Below are positions 41,384-49,664 of a stretch of DNA of 64,000 nucleotides, piece by piece (positions within the stretch are counted from its first letter, which is position 1; each line of letters starts with the position of its first letter). The stretch comes from Streptomyces capillispiralis (lineage in GTDB: Bacteria > Actinomycetota > Actinomycetes > Streptomycetales > Streptomycetaceae). The notes below the pieces were generated by a model. The model worked only from the letters and a program-made list of their open reading frames with translations, was not told where the DNA came from and did no database searches. A program made the position numbers and the translations under genes. The stretch is taken from contig NZ_VIWV01000001.1 in NCBI RefSeq assembly GCF_007829875.1, forward strand, positions 7,018,001 through 7,082,000, given 5' to 3'.

Positions 41384-41501
41384 GCCATGCCCGGCGGCAT
41401 ACCGGTCGGGGCCGTCGTGCGCGCCTCGCGCGTTCCGGCGGCCCCGCTCGCCCCGCCGCCCGCCGTACCCGCTGCCGTGCCCGAATGAGGTGGTTCCCCC
41501 G

Positions 41502-42212
41502 ATGCCGGCCAGTCCCCCCACCCCCCTCGCAACCGATCCGGCGTCGCCGATGAGGCGGAGACTGCGCACCGCCATGACGGCGGTCTTCTGGAGCGGGGCC
41601 GGCCTGGTGCTGGCCACGACGCTGCTGGGCGGTGCCGAGGACCCGCCCGACGACGCCCACGGACCGCACGCGCCCCCCGCGGTGTCCACCGCGCCGTCCG
41701 GCACCGCCGCGAGCGACCCGGCGGCCGGTGAGCCCGCCGGCAAGGCGCCGGCCCGGCCGCTGCCCCGCTCCGAGCCGACCCGGCTCCTGATCCCCGCCAT
41801 CGACGTCGACGCCCCCTTCACCGATCTCGCCATCAACCGCAAGGGGCAGCTCGAACCGCCGCCGGCCCACGACACCAACCTGGTCGGCTGGCACGCCAAG
41901 GGCGTCTCCCCGGGCGAACGCGGTACGTCGATCATCGCCGGGCACGTGGACACGGCGACGTCCCCGGCGGTGTTCGCGCGCCTGGGCGAACTGGAGAAGG
42001 GCGACCGCTTCCGGGTGCTGCGCGAGGACGGCAGCAAGGCGACGTTCGTCGTGGACGACACGGAGTCGTTCGAGAAGGACGACTTCCCCGACGCGCGCGT
42101 GTACGCCGACACGCCCGACGCCCAGGTCCGGCTCATCACCTGCGCGGGCGACTACGACCGCGCCGCCAGGGACTACACCGAGAACCTGGTGGTCTTCGCC
42201 CACCTCGTCTGA
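41502..42212 (+). CDS. Class F sortase
   Basis: The 236-residue protein has one N-terminal membrane anchor (AVFWSGAGLVLATTLLGGAE, 27-46) and a Pro/Ala-rich extracellular stalk (47-90). The sortase barrel follows: PTRLLIPAIDVDAPFTDLAI, GTSIIAGHVDT with catalytic His148, RLITCAGDYD with Cys214, and Arg223. This is the class F/E layout of actinobacteria. It would attach or process surface proteins, the obvious partner being the gene 118 bp upstream. The ATG has only a weak GAGG upstream. A hairpin terminator follows. Confidence 0.92.
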   Translation: MPASPPTPLATDPASPMRRRLRTAMTAVFWSGAGLVLATTLLGGAEDPPDDAHGPHAPPAVSTAPSGTAASDPAAGEPAGKAPARPLPRSEPTRLLIPAIDVDAPFTDLAINRKGQLEPPPAHDTNLVGWHAKGVSPGERGTSIIAGHVDTATSPAVFARLGELEKGDRFRVLREDGSKATFVVDDTESFEKDDFPDARVYADTPDAQVRLITCAGDYDRAARDYTENLVVFAHLV

Positions 42213-42223
42213 CCGGCCGGGTG

Positions 42224-42259
42224 GCTGCCCGGAAGGGGGAGGAACCCTCCGGGCAGCCC
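42224..42259. terminator. Bidirectional terminator between sortase and mannanase genes
   Basis: GGCTGCCCGGA (42224-42234) and TCCGGGCAGCC (42249-42259) are perfect 11-bp arms with a 14-nt loop, between two convergent genes. Confidence 0.82.
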
Positions 42260-42264
42260 GTCCG

Positions 42265-43902
42265 TCACGCCACGGAGCAGTCCGCGCCGTTGAGACTGAA
42301 CGCCGTGGGAGCGGGGTTCGCGCCCGTCCGCGTGCCGGTGAAGCCGACGGTGACCGAGCCGGACGCCGGGATCGCCGCGGTGTACGAGGCGGAGGTGACG
42401 GTGACGTCGGCACCGCTCTGGGCGGGCGTGCCGCCCCACATGTTCGTGACGCGCTGGTCGGCGGGGAAGGTCCAGCGCAGCGTCCACCCGTTGACCGCCG
42501 CCGCCCCGGTGTTGCGCACCGTGATCTCGCCCTGGAAGCCTCCGGGCCACTCGCCGGTCACCCGGTAGCCGACCGCGCAGGCCCCCGTCGTCCCGCCGGA
42601 CGACGTGGTGACGGTCACCGTGGCCGACCGCCGCGAGCGGTTGCCGGCGGCGTCCCTGGCGTACACGGCGAAGGTGTAGGAGGTGGCCGCGGTGAGGCCG
42701 GTGACGGTGGCGGAGGTACCGGTCGTCGTGGTGACGGCGGACTCCGTGCTCCCGCTGATCCGCACCACGTCGTAGCCCGTCACCCCGACCGCGTCGGTGG
42801 CGGCGCCCCAGGTGAGGGTCGCGGACGACGCGGTGACCGCCGAGGCGGCCGGGGTGCCCGGGGCGGTCGGGGCCGTGGTGTCGCCGCCGGAACCGGAACC
42901 GTAGACCGCGGCCTCCTCGGAGGTGGCGGCGATGCCGTTGGCGCCCTCGAACAGGCGCCGGCCCCAGCTGGTCAGCTGGTTCGGGTCGAAGTTCGTGACC
43001 ATGTCGAGGTACTCGACCCCGCCGCCGTTGCCGCTCCACGACCAGCCGAGGTAGCCGAGGCGGAGCTGCTGGGTGACGGCCAGGATGGTGTCCTCGTCCG
43101 GGTTGCCGTCGGAGTGGTCGTGCCCGAACTCGCCCACCACGATGGGCAGTTTCGCGGCGACGAAGCGGCCGAGGTAGTCGCTGATCTCGGCGGCGGTGTC
43201 GAACACCCCGTACATGTGGATGGAGAACACCGTGTTGGCGTCCGGGTCGGCCGCGAACACCGAGGCCGCGTTGTCGCGCATGGTGAACGCCCAGTCCTGG
43301 CCCCAGTTGGGGGCGTCGACCATCAGGGTGTGGTCGAAGCCGGCGGAGCGCAGCTTCTGGACGGCCGCCTTGGTGTCGGCCGTCCAGGCGGTGTAGTTGG
43401 TGTTGCCGTACGGCTCGTTGCCGATGTTGACGATGACGTAGTCCTCCTGGCCGGCCAGGGCGCTCTGGACGCTGATCCAGTAGTCGGCCGCCCGGGAGAG
43501 GGTGGTGGCCCCGCTCTGCTCGCCGTAACCGGTGGTGTCGTGCACCTCCAGGACGCAGATCAGCCGGTTCTGCTTGCACTGCGCGACCACGTTCGCCACG
43601 TCCGAGGCGTCGTTGCGGGTCCACCGGTCACCGCTGGACAGCACGACGCGCACGGTGTTGGCGCCCTTGGCCTTGATGTGCGCCAGCGAGCCGATCCGGT
43701 CGGCGTACCAGGTGTGCGCGTGGTTGACACCGCGCATCACGAAGTCGTTGCCGGACGCCTCGAGCAGCCGGCCGTTCTCGACGCGGAAACCGGTGGGCGC
43801 CGCGTGGGCCGCGGTGGTGAGCGTGAGGAGCGGGAGGAGCAGTCCGAGGAGGGCGGCGACGAGGCCGGCCGCACGGGGGAGGGGACGTTCGGGGAATCTC
43901 AT
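42265..43902 (-). CDS. Secreted GH5 endo-beta-mannanase with FN3 and CBM2
   Basis: The 545-residue protein has a signal peptide (1-35, ending AHA). The GH5 subfamily-8-like catalytic domain (about 36-335) has NDFVMRGVNHAHTWYADR, VIVNIGNEPYGNTN (acid/base Glu) and LPIVVGEFGHDHSDG (nucleophile Glu). An FN3 domain follows (about 345-430, TAPTAPGTPAASAVTASSAT), then a CBM2 (about 440-545) with conserved Trp (GEWPGGFQGEITVRNTG, WTLRWTFPADQRVTNMW). It resembles Streptomyces ManA mannanases. It lies 43 bp downstream of the SGNH esterase on the same strand, so both may answer to the CebR box at 45058. Confidence 0.92.
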   Translation of the reverse strand: MRFPERPLPRAAGLVAALLGLLLPLLTLTTAAHAAPTGFRVENGRLLEASGNDFVMRGVNHAHTWYADRIGSLAHIKAKGANTVRVVLSSGDRWTRNDASDVANVVAQCKQNRLICVLEVHDTTGYGEQSGATTLSRAADYWISVQSALAGQEDYVIVNIGNEPYGNTNYTAWTADTKAAVQKLRSAGFDHTLMVDAPNWGQDWAFTMRDNAASVFAADPDANTVFSIHMYGVFDTAAEISDYLGRFVAAKLPIVVGEFGHDHSDGNPDEDTILAVTQQLRLGYLGWSWSGNGGGVEYLDMVTNFDPNQLTSWGRRLFEGANGIAATSEEAAVYGSGSGGDTTAPTAPGTPAASAVTASSATLTWGAATDAVGVTGYDVVRISGSTESAVTTTTGTSATVTGLTAATSYTFAVYARDAAGNRSRRSATVTVTTSSGGTTGACAVGYRVTGEWPGGFQGEITVRNTGAAAVNGWTLRWTFPADQRVTNMWGGTPAQSGADVTVTSASYTAAIPASGSVTVGFTGTRTGANPAPTAFSLNGADCSVA

Positions 43903-43945
43903 GGCGGCTCCAGTGGATGTGGGGGGTCTCGTACGGTGCCGTGCG

Positions 43946-45034
43946 TCAGGAGGAGGCGGTGACCGCGCAGCCGACGGTCGCGGCCGGGGCGGACGTCGCG
44001 GGGGTGGTCGCGATGAGGCCGAAGGCCGTGCTCGCGCCGGGGGCCAGGGTGCCGTTCCAGCCCGCGTCGGTGACGGTGGCCGTGCCGTCGGCGGCCGTCG
44101 CGAGGGTGCCGTTCCAGACCTGGGTGACGCGGGCGCCGTCGGCCGGCGCGACCGTCACCCGCCAGCCGGGCAGGGGCGCGGAGGAGGTGTTGCGGACCGT
44201 CACCTCGGCCTGGTACCCGCCCTGCCAGCCGGAGACCGCCCGGAAGGACGCGGTGCAGACGAGACCGCCGTCGCCCGGGCCACCGGGACCGCCCGGCACG
44301 CCGTCCTCGAGGAGCGCCGCCAGGGCGGGGAACCAGCGGGCGGCGATCTTCGCGTCGCCGGCGGCGTTCGGGTGCACGCCGTCGTAGGTGTCCGTGGCCG
44401 TGTCGAAGCCGGTCCACTGGTCGACGACGGTCACCGGCGAGCGGGTGGTACTCGTCGCCGCGGCCCAGGCGGGGATGCGGGCGTTGAGGTCGGCGACGCG
44501 CTGCGCGCAGGCGGCGCAGGTGCTGGGGTTCATGGGGATGAGCTGGGCGACGAGGACCCGCATGTCCGGGTTGGACGCCCGCATCCGCGCCACCAGTTCG
44601 GTGTACGCGGTGAGGATGCGGTCGGTGGGGACACTGCTCCAGACGTCGTTCGTGCCGAAGTGCATGACAACGATGTCCGGCCGGGTGGCGGCCAGCCGTG
44701 CGGGAAGCAGGTCCTGGTCGGCGACGTGGGTGGCCAACTCGCCGCCGTGCCCCTCGTTGTCCCCGTCGTGCGCCACGCCGCAGCCCTGCTCGGGCAGGGT
44801 GCCGACGAAGTCGATGTCCATGTGGCCGGCCTCCAGCAGCCGGTTCCACAGCACCGCCCGCCAGCAGCCGGGCGAGCCGGTGATGGAGTCGCCGAGCGGC
44901 ATGACGCGCACCGGGGTGGCCTCGGGTGCGGCTGCCGCGCCCGGCGCGAGGCCCACGCCGAGGGGGAGGAGCAGGGCGGCCAGCAGGCCGATGAGCGGAA
45001 GCGTGCGTAAGCGCAGCAGACGGGTGTCGCGCAT
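43946..45034 (-). CDS. Secreted SGNH/GDSL esterase (CE3-like) with CBM2
   Basis: The 362-residue protein has a signal peptide (1-36). The SGNH hydrolase domain (about 42-245) has RVMPLGDSITGSPGCWR (block I nucleophile Ser), GHGGELATHV (block II Gly), MHFGTNDVW (block III Asn) and YDGVHPNAAG (Asp/His). A Gly/Pro linker leads to a CBM2 (about 258-362; VCTASFRAVSGWQGGYQAEV). CE3-type enzymes deacetylate xylan or other plant polysaccharides. The upstream perfect CebR box implies cello-oligosaccharide induction. Confidence 0.9.
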   Translation of the reverse strand: MRDTRLLRLRTLPLIGLLAALLLPLGVGLAPGAAAAPEATPVRVMPLGDSITGSPGCWRAVLWNRLLEAGHMDIDFVGTLPEQGCGVAHDGDNEGHGGELATHVADQDLLPARLAATRPDIVVMHFGTNDVWSSVPTDRILTAYTELVARMRASNPDMRVLVAQLIPMNPSTCAACAQRVADLNARIPAWAAATSTTRSPVTVVDQWTGFDTATDTYDGVHPNAAGDAKIAARWFPALAALLEDGVPGGPGGPGDGGLVCTASFRAVSGWQGGYQAEVTVRNTSSAPLPGWRVTVAPADGARVTQVWNGTLATAADGTATVTDAGWNGTLAPGASTAFGLIATTPATSAPAATVGCAVTASS

Positions 45035-45057
45035 GGTTTTCCCTTCCCTGGATGAGG

Positions 45058-45071
45058 TGGGAGCGCTCCCA
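45058..45071. promoter_or_regulatory. CebR operator (perfect TGGGAGCGCTCCCA)
   Basis: The 14-bp palindrome is identical to the established Streptomyces CebR consensus. It lies 24 bp upstream of the esterase start. A second palindrome TTGACGCGTCAA (45098-45109) 26 bp further upstream includes a possible -35. CebR, released by cellobiose/cellotriose, would thus control the esterase and probably the mannanase. Confidence 0.9.
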
Positions 45072-45211
45072 TGACGGACATCAAGCCACTGTTGTCATTG
45101 ACGCGTCAAGGGGTGGGACGGCACGCCGTTCCGGGCCCGCAGGGGCGTACGCCCGCGGGGCGCGGCCTCGGCGTGCCGCGCCCCGACGGTCGAACCCGTC
45201 GTTCGATCAGG

Positions 45212-46696
45212 TCAGCCCTTCCGGGGCAGCGCCCGGCGCACCAGCGGCCACGCCAGCAGCAGGACGACGACCGCGTAGACGGTCACCGAGAACGGTGTGT
45301 CCACCAGCCCCGCGACGCTGCCGTCGCTGATCTGCAGGGCGCGGCGGAGCTGCTGCTCGGCGGCCGGGCCGAGGATGACCCCGATCACGGCCGGCAGCAC
45401 CGGCAGTCCGTAGCGCCGCATGCCGAAACCGATCAGACCGATGATCAGCAGGATCACCAGGTCGATCACCTCGCCGCCGACCGCGTACGCGCCCACCGCC
45501 GCGAAGAACATGATCCCCGCGTACAGGTACGGCCGCGGGATGCGCAGCAGCTTCGCCCACACCGGCGCCAGCGGCAGGTTCAGGGCGAGCAGCAGCACCA
45601 TGCCGACGAACAGCGAGGCGATCAGGCCCCACACCAGGTCCGGTTCGCGCTCGAAGAGCAGCGGGCCGGGCTGGATGCCGTACTGCTGGAACGCCGCCAG
45701 CATCACCGCCGCGACCGCCGTGGTCGGCAGGCCGAGCGTCAGCATGGACACCAGGGTGCCCGCCGCCGAGGCCGACGCGGCCGACTCCGGGCCCGCGACG
45801 CCCTCGATGGCGCCCTTGCCCCACTCGTCCTTGTGCTTCGACAGCCGCTTCTCCGTGACGTACGACAGGAAGGTCGGGATCTCCGCGCCGCCCGCCGGGA
45901 TGGCCCCGAAGGGGAAGCCGATGAACGGGCCGCGCGCCCAGGACTTCCAGGTGCGCCTCAGATCGGCGCGGCCCAGCCACGGCCGGCCCACCGGGATCGG
46001 CTCCGGCGGCCGGCGCCGCAGGTGCGCCGCGACCCACAGGGCCTCGCCGATGGCGAACAGGCCCACCGCGACGATCACCACGTCGATGCCGTCGGCGAGC
46101 TGGAGCGAGCCGAAGGTCAGCCGCTGCTGGCCGGTCATCTGGTCCAGGCCCACCAGACCGATCGTCAGACCGATCAGCAGTGAGGCCATGCCCCGGATCC
46201 GGGACGAGCCGAGCACGGACGTCACCGCGATGAACGCCAGCACCATGATGGCGAAGTAGTCCGGCGCGCCGATGTCCACCGCCAGGTCGGCCACCGTCGG
46301 GGCCAGCGCCACCAGCAGGATCGTGCCGACCATGCCGCCCGCGAAGTGCCCGACGGCGGCCGCCGCGAGCGCCTGGGCGCCGCGCCCGGACTTGGCCATG
46401 GGGTTGCCCTCCATGGCCGCGACCACGGCGGCGCTCTCACCGGGCGTGTTCAGCAGGATCGAGGTGGTGGACCCGCCGAACATCGCGCCGTAGTAGATCC
46501 CGGCGAACATGATGAACGCGCCGATCGGATCGAGCCCGTACGTCACCGGCAGCAGCAGCGCCACCGCCATCGCAGGGCCGATGCCGGGCAGCACCCCGAT
46601 CGCCGTGCCGAGCAGCACGCCCACGGCGGCCCACAGCAGGTTGAGCGGGGTCAGGGCCGTACCGAAGCCGTCCATGAGGGAGTTGAGGGCGTTCAT
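45212..46696 (-). CDS. tctA: Tripartite tricarboxylate transporter large permease TctA
   Basis: The 494-residue permease has about ten to twelve membrane spans, with the family motif region GVLPGIGPAMAVALLLPVTY and a repeat at SASAAGTLVSMLTLGLPTTA. GAMFGGSTTSILLNTPGESA and GFPFGAIPAGGAEIPTFLSY are further TctA signatures. With TctB it imports carboxylates delivered by TctC. The ATG at 46696 lies one base after the TctB stop, making a tight tctCBA operon. Confidence 0.95.
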   Translation of the reverse strand: MNALNSLMDGFGTALTPLNLLWAAVGVLLGTAIGVLPGIGPAMAVALLLPVTYGLDPIGAFIMFAGIYYGAMFGGSTTSILLNTPGESAAVVAAMEGNPMAKSGRGAQALAAAAVGHFAGGMVGTILLVALAPTVADLAVDIGAPDYFAIMVLAFIAVTSVLGSSRIRGMASLLIGLTIGLVGLDQMTGQQRLTFGSLQLADGIDVVIVAVGLFAIGEALWVAAHLRRRPPEPIPVGRPWLGRADLRRTWKSWARGPFIGFPFGAIPAGGAEIPTFLSYVTEKRLSKHKDEWGKGAIEGVAGPESAASASAAGTLVSMLTLGLPTTAVAAVMLAAFQQYGIQPGPLLFEREPDLVWGLIASLFVGMVLLLALNLPLAPVWAKLLRIPRPYLYAGIMFFAAVGAYAVGGEVIDLVILLIIGLIGFGMRRYGLPVLPAVIGVILGPAAEQQLRRALQISDGSVAGLVDTPFSVTVYAVVVLLLAWPLVRRALPRKG

Positions 46697-46697
46697 G

Positions 46698-47249
46698 TCA
46701 CAGCACTCCCATCAGCGGACCGCCGGGCAGCGGCACTCCGAGCAGGTTGTTGAACACGGCGTAGGTGACCAGGGAGAGCACCGCCGCGATCAGCGGATCG
46801 CGGTCGAGTCTGCGGCTGCCGAGCGCGTGGGCCGCGCCCCAGAAGAGCAGCGCGCCCGCCACGGGGAAGCCGAGCGGCTCGATGAGCACGGCGGCGCCGA
46901 GGAACACCCCGGTCAGCAGCAGCACGGTGCGCCAGTCGGCGGGTTCGGACAGGTCGATGTCCTCGCCGCCCTCCGCCTGGCCCCGGCCGCCGCGCAGTAC
47001 GTCGACCGCGAGCAGCGCGGCGACGACGAGCAGTCCGCCGCCGACGACGAGCGGCACGGTCCTCGGGCCGACGGGCCCGCGCTGGGCGATGTCGACGTCC
47101 ATGGTGAGCGCGTCGGTCAGCACCAGCACGCCCAGGGCCAGCAGCAGGACGCAGACGCCGAGTTCGGAGTGGTCGCGCAGCCAGGAGCGCCGTCCGGCGG
47201 CGGGCGCCGGGGCGGTGCCGGCGGCCGGGGTGGGGGTCGGTGTCGTCAC
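46698..47249 (-). CDS. tctB: Tripartite tricarboxylate transporter small subunit TctB
   Basis: The 183-residue small membrane subunit has a Pro/Ala-rich start and four spans: LGVCVLLLALGVLVLTDALT, TVPLVVGGGLLVVAALLAVD, WRTVLLLTGVFLGAAVLIEP and LGFPVAGALLFWGAAHALGS, ending with AAVLSLVTYAVFNNLLGVPL, which is the typical TctB C-terminal motif. The GTG at 47249 overlaps the TctC stop as GTGA, and the stop is one base from TctA. Confidence 0.92.
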   Translation of the reverse strand: MTTPTPTPAAGTAPAPAAGRRSWLRDHSELGVCVLLLALGVLVLTDALTMDVDIAQRGPVGPRTVPLVVGGGLLVVAALLAVDVLRGGRGQAEGGEDIDLSEPADWRTVLLLTGVFLGAAVLIEPLGFPVAGALLFWGAAHALGSRRLDRDPLIAAVLSLVTYAVFNNLLGVPLPGGPLMGVL

Positions 47250-48241
47250 AGTCCCAGCTCCTTCAGTACCGAGACCACGCGCTTGTCCTCGGCGTCCAGG
47301 AACGCGCCGAACTCCTCGCCGGTCAGGAAGGCGTCGTCCCAGCCGTTCCGCTTCATCGACTCGCGCCACTCGTCCGAGTCGTGCAGCGCCTCCACCAGGC
47401 GCACGAGCTTGTCGCGCTCGGCCTCGGTGAGGCCGGGCGGGGCGACGATGCCGCGCCAGTTGGTGAAGCTCACGTCGTAGCCGGCCTCCTGGAGCGTGGG
47501 TGCGTCGAGCCCGGCGACGCGCCGCGGGCCGGTCACCGCGAGCAGTCGCAGCTCGCCCGACTTGATCTGGTCGAGGTACTCGCCGACACCCGAGACGCCG
47601 AAGGCGACCTTGTTGCCGAGGATCGAGGCAAGCAGCTCGCCGCCGCCGTCGAAGGGGATGTAGTTGACCTGCTTCGGCGGGATCCCGGCGGCCTTCGCCA
47701 TCAGCATCGGCGCGAGGTGGTCGGGCCCGCCGGGGGAGGACCCGCCGCCCACCGGGAGCTTGCCGGGGTTCTCCTTCCAGGCGCCGATCAGGTCGTCGAT
47801 CGTCTTGTACGGGGAGTCCTTGCCGACCACCACGACGTCCTGCTCCTCGGTGAGCCGGGCGATCGGGGTGGTGTCGGCGAGGGTCTTGGGCGCGTCGTTG
47901 GAGCGGACGGCGCCGACCACGCCCAGGCCCATCGACATGGCGAGCTTGCCGTTGCCGTGCTCGCTCACCAGCCGGCTGAGGCCGACGGTGCCGCCGGCAC
48001 CGGGCAGGTTGAACACCTCGACGGTGTGGGTGAGCCCGGCGTCCTCGGCGTTCTTCGCGGCCGTACGGGCCGTGATGTCGTAGCCGCCGCCGGGCGTGTT
48101 GGGAACCATGAAACGCAGGCCCGGGATCTGGGTGCCGCTCTCGGTGCCGCTGCCGGTCGTGAGCAGCGGGGGGCCCACGAGTACGAGCACGGCGGCCCCG
48201 AGCAGGGCGAGGGGTGTGCGCAGGCGCACGAATGCCACCAC
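47246..48241 (-). CDS. tctC: Tripartite tricarboxylate transporter solute-binding protein TctC
   Basis: The 331-residue exported binding protein has a signal/anchor segment (RLRTPLALLGAAVLVLVGPP) without a lipobox Cys. The Bug/TctC fold follows: LRFMVPNTPGGGYDITARTA (ligand loop), NLPGAGGTVGLSRLVSEHGN, PVGGGSSPGGPDHLAPMLMA and WRGIVAPPGLTEAERDKLVR. It captures a carboxylate for TctBA. It is the first gene of the operon, divergent from a CitB-type response regulator across 402 bp. Confidence 0.93.
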   Translation of the reverse strand: MVAFVRLRTPLALLGAAVLVLVGPPLLTTGSGTESGTQIPGLRFMVPNTPGGGYDITARTAAKNAEDAGLTHTVEVFNLPGAGGTVGLSRLVSEHGNGKLAMSMGLGVVGAVRSNDAPKTLADTTPIARLTEEQDVVVVGKDSPYKTIDDLIGAWKENPGKLPVGGGSSPGGPDHLAPMLMAKAAGIPPKQVNYIPFDGGGELLASILGNKVAFGVSGVGEYLDQIKSGELRLLAVTGPRRVAGLDAPTLQEAGYDVSFTNWRGIVAPPGLTEAERDKLVRLVEALHDSDEWRESMKRNGWDDAFLTGEEFGAFLDAEDKRVVSVLKELGL

Positions 48242-48643
48242 CTGTCGGTCGGTCGTCTGGGATCACGCCAAGCCCTGTGGGGGGAGGGTGACGCGGGCCA
48301 CATGGTGCCCGCGTACCGCCCGGCTGTCGCCCTTGCGGAAGCAATGGAGGTTGTGTTCATTGCGTCAGCGCACCGCCTCCAGTGGCGTACGTCTCTTTCC
48401 CCGGCCGCAGGTGAGGGCCATGATGGCGGCTCCGGCAGTGCCGGGCCCGCCCGTGCGACGCCGTGTCGCGCGGCCGGGGCGGTCGGTCCGTCGGGTGGGC
48501 CGGCCGCGGCGGTCGGCCCGCGGGGCGACGGCCGGCCCGTCGCGGGGACGGGCGGCCGGCGCGCCGGACGGGCCGGGGCGGACGGTCCGCCCGCACGGCC
48601 GCCGGCCACCTCACCGAAGCGGTGGCGGAAGGAGCGGAAACCG
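48242..48643. other. 402-bp divergent region between tctC and the response regulator, no intact gene
   Basis: It holds a perfect dyad ACGCGGGC-(8)-GCCCGCGT at 48291-48314, some 50 bp before tctC, a candidate activator site. The right half (48420-48640) is a dense run of GGCCGG/CGGCCG-rich DNA whose readings in all frames are Arg/Gly/Ala-rich and unlike any domain. A reading from 48351 runs in frame into the response regulator, but shows no kinase motif. A sensor kinase gene, usually found here, is missing. Confidence 0.6.
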
Positions 48644-49432
48644 ATGACCGGCACGCGGGACGGGCGTCCCACGCCCGCCGACGACGGCACGATCGACGTG
48701 CTCGTGGTCGACGACGACTTCAGGGTGGCCCGGGTGCACCGCGCCTACGTCGAACGCCTCGACGTGTTCCGGGTCGTCGGCGTCGCCGGCACGGGCGAGC
48801 AGGCGATCGCCGCCGTGGACGAGCTGCGCCCCGATCTCGTGCTGCTCGACCTGTATCTGCCCGATCTCTTCGGCCTCGACGTCATCCCCCGGCTGCGCAC
48901 CGCCGGGCACGACTGCGACGTGATGGTCATCAGCGCCGCCCGGGAGGCGGACGCGGTGCGCGGGGCCGTCCGGCACGGGGTCGTCGACTATCTGCTGAAG
49001 CCGTTCGACTTCGAGGACCTGCGGGGCCGTCTGGAGCGGTACGCCGTCCAGCGCGGCCGGCTGCTCGACACGGTCGTCCGCGGTCAGGCGGACGTCGACC
49101 GGGTGCTGGCGGGGGCGGGGGCGGCGGTGGCCGTGTCCCCGGTGCTGCCCAAGGGGATGAGCGCGGAGACCGCGGGGCTGATCGAGCGCACCCTGCGCGC
49201 GGCCGGCGGCACGCTGTCGGCCACCGAGTGCGCCGGGCTCACCGGGGTGTCCCGGGTCAGCGCCCGCCGTTACCTGGAGCACTTCCACACCGTCGGCAGC
49301 GTGGAGGTGTCGCTGCGGTACGGGGCGACGGGACGGCCGGAGCGGCGGTACCGGCTGCTGGGGCCGGGGAGCGCGGGGGTGGCCGGTGGGCGCACCGGCG
49401 GGCTCCGGCCGGGGGGTGCGGCGCGGGCGTAG
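48644..49432 (+). CDS. CitB/DcuR-type response regulator
   Basis: The 262-residue regulator has a receiver domain (residues 17-135): DVLVVDDDFRVARVHRAYVE with D23-D25, phosphoacceptor Asp69 in LVLLDLYLPD and Lys in YLLKPFDFED. A C-terminal winged HTH follows (about 165-245; GLIERTLRAAGGTLSATECA, GLTGVSRVSARRYLEHFHTV, GRPERRYRL), the pattern of CitB/DpiA proteins that control carboxylate uptake. The ATG has AAGGAG nine bases upstream. It is divergent from tctCBA, its probable target. No histidine kinase is adjacent, unlike most such loci, so it is an orphan within this window. Confidence 0.9.
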   Translation: MTGTRDGRPTPADDGTIDVLVVDDDFRVARVHRAYVERLDVFRVVGVAGTGEQAIAAVDELRPDLVLLDLYLPDLFGLDVIPRLRTAGHDCDVMVISAAREADAVRGAVRHGVVDYLLKPFDFEDLRGRLERYAVQRGRLLDTVVRGQADVDRVLAGAGAAVAVSPVLPKGMSAETAGLIERTLRAAGGTLSATECAGLTGVSRVSARRYLEHFHTVGSVEVSLRYGATGRPERRYRLLGPGSAGVAGGRTGGLRPGGAARA

Positions 49433-49486
49433 GGGTGGGTGCGGGGCTGATCTGCGCGGCGGGGGCGGGTCGGGTGAGGTGCGGCC

Positions 49487-49565
49487 GGGCGGGGCGGGGC
49501 GGGGCGGGGCGGGGCGGTTGTGCCCGGGTCCCGGCCGCGGCGGTTGCGGTGCCCGGGTCCCGGCC
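49487..49565 (+). repeat. GGGGC tandem repeat followed by a 17-bp direct repeat
   Basis: GGGC plus five GGGGC units run from 49487 to 49515, giving at least six G-tracts that could form a G-quadruplex. GTGCCCGGGTCCCGGCC then occurs twice, at 49520-49536 and 49549-49565. The block lies between the response regulator end and the next operon's operator. Confidence 0.75.
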
Positions 49566-49615
49566 GGGGCGGTGGGGGTTGTCCAGGGGTGGGGGCGGCC
49601 CTAGGGTCGTCGGTC

Positions 49616-49635
49616 GGGGGAAAGCGCTTTCCCCC
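49616..49635. promoter_or_regulatory. 20-bp perfect LacI-type palindrome before the Gfo/Idh operon
   Basis: Five G, then AAAGCGCTTT, then five C: a perfect 20-bp palindrome with the central GCGC typical of LacI-family operators, 29 bp before the start of the operon. It should strongly repress or roadblock transcription. No cognate regulator is adjacent; the LacI at 27582 binds a different-looking site. Confidence 0.82.
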
Positions 49636-49664
49636 TCGCCTCTACCGTCTCCAAGGAGCGCCGC

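Noticed and set aside
47240..48643. In-frame upstream extension of the response regulator, considered as a remnant sensor kinase
   Set aside because: The reading is antisense to tctC for most of its length and shows none of the kinase H, N or G boxes.
49481..49600. GGGGC repeat considered as a replication or transfer origin
   Set aside because: No DnaA boxes, no AT-rich segment and no replication genes are nearby.
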